From an uncultured Microbacteriaceae bacterium (GTDB lineage Bacteria > Actinomycetota > Actinomycetes > Actinomycetales > Microbacteriaceae), in NCBI GenBank assembly GCA_937896185.1, contig CALBMG010000234.1, positions 1 through 6,451 on the forward strand: a stretch of 6,451 bases of DNA, read 5' to 3'. Positions 5,547-6,451 of this stretch are shown piece after piece; positions within the stretch are counted from its first letter, which is position 1, and the number at the start of each line of letters is the position of its first letter. Made by a program: the position numbers and the translations under genes. The notes beneath the pieces are model-generated. The model saw nothing but the letters and a program-made list of their open reading frames with translations, did not search any database and was not told where the DNA came from.

Positions 5547-6451
5547 CTAGACGCCGGTGAAAGCCTCGTGCATGATCACAGCATGTTCCTCGGCCGAGCG
5601 CTTCGACGAACCGGCCGCGGGAGACGCCGAAGACGGACGCGAAATGACACGAATATCGATACCAATACGGCGCATCTCGAGCGCGATAAAGGGCCACGCG
5701 CCCTGGTTCTCGGGTTCATCCTGAACCCACACCAGTTCAGCACCCGGGTGGTTGGCCAGCACGGAACGCAGTTCGGCTTCGGGCAGGGGATAGAACTGCT
5801 CCATGCGCACCAGCGCGACCGAGTTGGCGCCGGCCTTGTCGCGTTCAGCAAGCAAGTCGTAGTGAATCTTGCCCGAGTGCAGCAGGATCCGCTTCGCGCC
5901 CGACACCTGAGCGTCATCCAGCACCGGCTCAAAGCGGCCGGTCGTGAAATCAGCCACCGAGCTCGTCGCTCCACGCAAACGCAGCATTGCCTTGGGAGTA
6001 AACACAATCAAGGGGCGTTGAGGGCGCGAATACGCCTGCCGGCGCAGCAGGTGGAAGTACGAGGCAGGCGTCGACGGACGCGCAACCGTCATGTTGTTCT
6101 CAGCTGCAAGCTGCAGGAAACGCTCGATACGGGCCGACGAATGGTCGGGGCCCTGGCCTTCATAGCCGTGAGGCAGCAGGAGCACGACGCCAGAGTGCTG
6201 GCCCCACTTCTGCTCGGACGACGAAATGAATTCATCAATCACGGTCTGGGCGCCGTTGGCGAAGTCACCAAACTGGGCTTCCCACAGAACGAGAGCGTCG
6301 GGGTTACCCACCGAATATCCGTACTCGTATGCCATCGCAGCGTATTCGCTGAGCAGCGAGTCATAGATCCAGAAGCGGGCCTGGGTCTCGGACAGGTTCA
6401 GCAACGGCAACCATTCCTGGCCGTTGACACGGTCGTGGAAGACGGCGTGAC
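5547..6451 (-). CDS. kgd: Multifunctional 2-oxoglutarate enzyme (2-oxoglutarate decarboxylase/dehydrogenase E1), C-terminal part
   Basis: This is the C-terminal part of the thiamine-diphosphate E1 enzyme that decarboxylates 2-oxoglutarate in the TCA cycle (Kgd in mycobacteria, OdhA in corynebacteria, SucA elsewhere). 300 residues precede the TAG stop at 5547; the frame stays open through the right edge (first full codon His at 6449-6447, then AVFHDRVNGQEW), so the 5' part lies outside the window. The family segments WLPLLNLSETQARFWIYD, AYEYGYS, WEAQFGDFANGAQ and LLLPHGYEGQGPDHSSAR (residues about 90-107) belong to the transketolase-like catalytic region, and the C-terminal domain shows VWVQDEPENQGAW and RPSSASPAAGSSKR. 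In actinobacteria the full protein usually carries an N-terminal E2-like acyltransferase domain; that cannot be checked here. The Kgd/OdhA rather than plain SucA assignment rests on the actinobacterial context. Confidence 0.94.
   Translation of the reverse strand, partial: HAVFHDRVNGQEWLPLLNLSETQARFWIYDSLLSEYAAMAYEYGYSVGNPDALVLWEAQFGDFANGAQTVIDEFISSSEQKWGQHSGVVLLLPHGYEGQGPDHSSARIERFLQLAAENNMTVARPSTPASYFHLLRRQAYSRPQRPLIVFTPKAMLRLRGATSSVADFTTGRFEPVLDDAQVSGAKRILLHSGKIHYDLLAERDKAGANSVALVRMEQFYPLPEAELRSVLANHPGAELVWVQDEPENQGAWPFIALEMRRIGIDIRVISRPSSASPAAGSSKRSAEEHAVIMHEAFTGV

Overview
The window is a piece of an actinobacterial (Actinomycetota) chromosome. The evidence is GC-rich coding with mostly G/C-ending third positions, an actinobacterial-type EPSP synthase, a SigR/SigH-type sigma factor with a zinc-binding anti-sigma partner, a Kgd/OdhA-type 2-oxoglutarate enzyme, and DtxR/IdeR-style iron boxes. 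Order-level placement is a guess; Micrococcales would fit. Bases 1-22 are not genomic: they match the 3' end of the Illumina TruSeq read-2 adapter, so the contig ends at base 23.

Layout, left to right. (1) Adapter remnant, 1-22. (2) aroA on the minus strand, cut off by the contig end after residue 357. (3) A 36-bp divergent intergenic region holding an iron-box-like element. (4) A plus-strand pair, an ECF sigma factor of the SigR/SigH group with a long acidic N-terminal extension and its cysteine-rich anti-sigma factor, joined by an ATGA overlap. (5) A 19-bp convergent gap. (6) The minus-strand operon efeU-efeO-efeB (permease, cupredoxin/M75 lipoprotein, Tat-exported DyP peroxidase), tightly packed (TAATG overlap, then a 3-bp gap) and read from an intergenic region with a well-matched DtxR/IdeR box. 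(7) A strong hairpin, the likely terminator of kgd. (8) The C-terminal 300 residues of the Kgd/OdhA/SucA-type E1 enzyme on the minus strand, running off the right edge.

How the genes work together: EfeB (extracytoplasmic, heme) and EfeO (periplasm-facing lipoprotein) are thought to handle iron outside the membrane and pass ferric iron to the EfeU channel. The iron box places the operon under iron repression. The sigma/anti-sigma pair is a thiol-redox switch. The same 13-bp core motif (12 of 13 identical) occurs in the efeU promoter and immediately upstream of the sigma gene and aroA. This raises the possibility that an iron-dependent repressor also controls the sigma factor. aroA and kgd are core metabolic genes flanking this iron/redox segment.

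I see no mobile element, CRISPR array, tRNA or rRNA. I found no clearly new multi-gene system. The most interesting leads are the possible iron control of the sigma factor, its acidic extension, and the extra cysteines in the anti-sigma factor.
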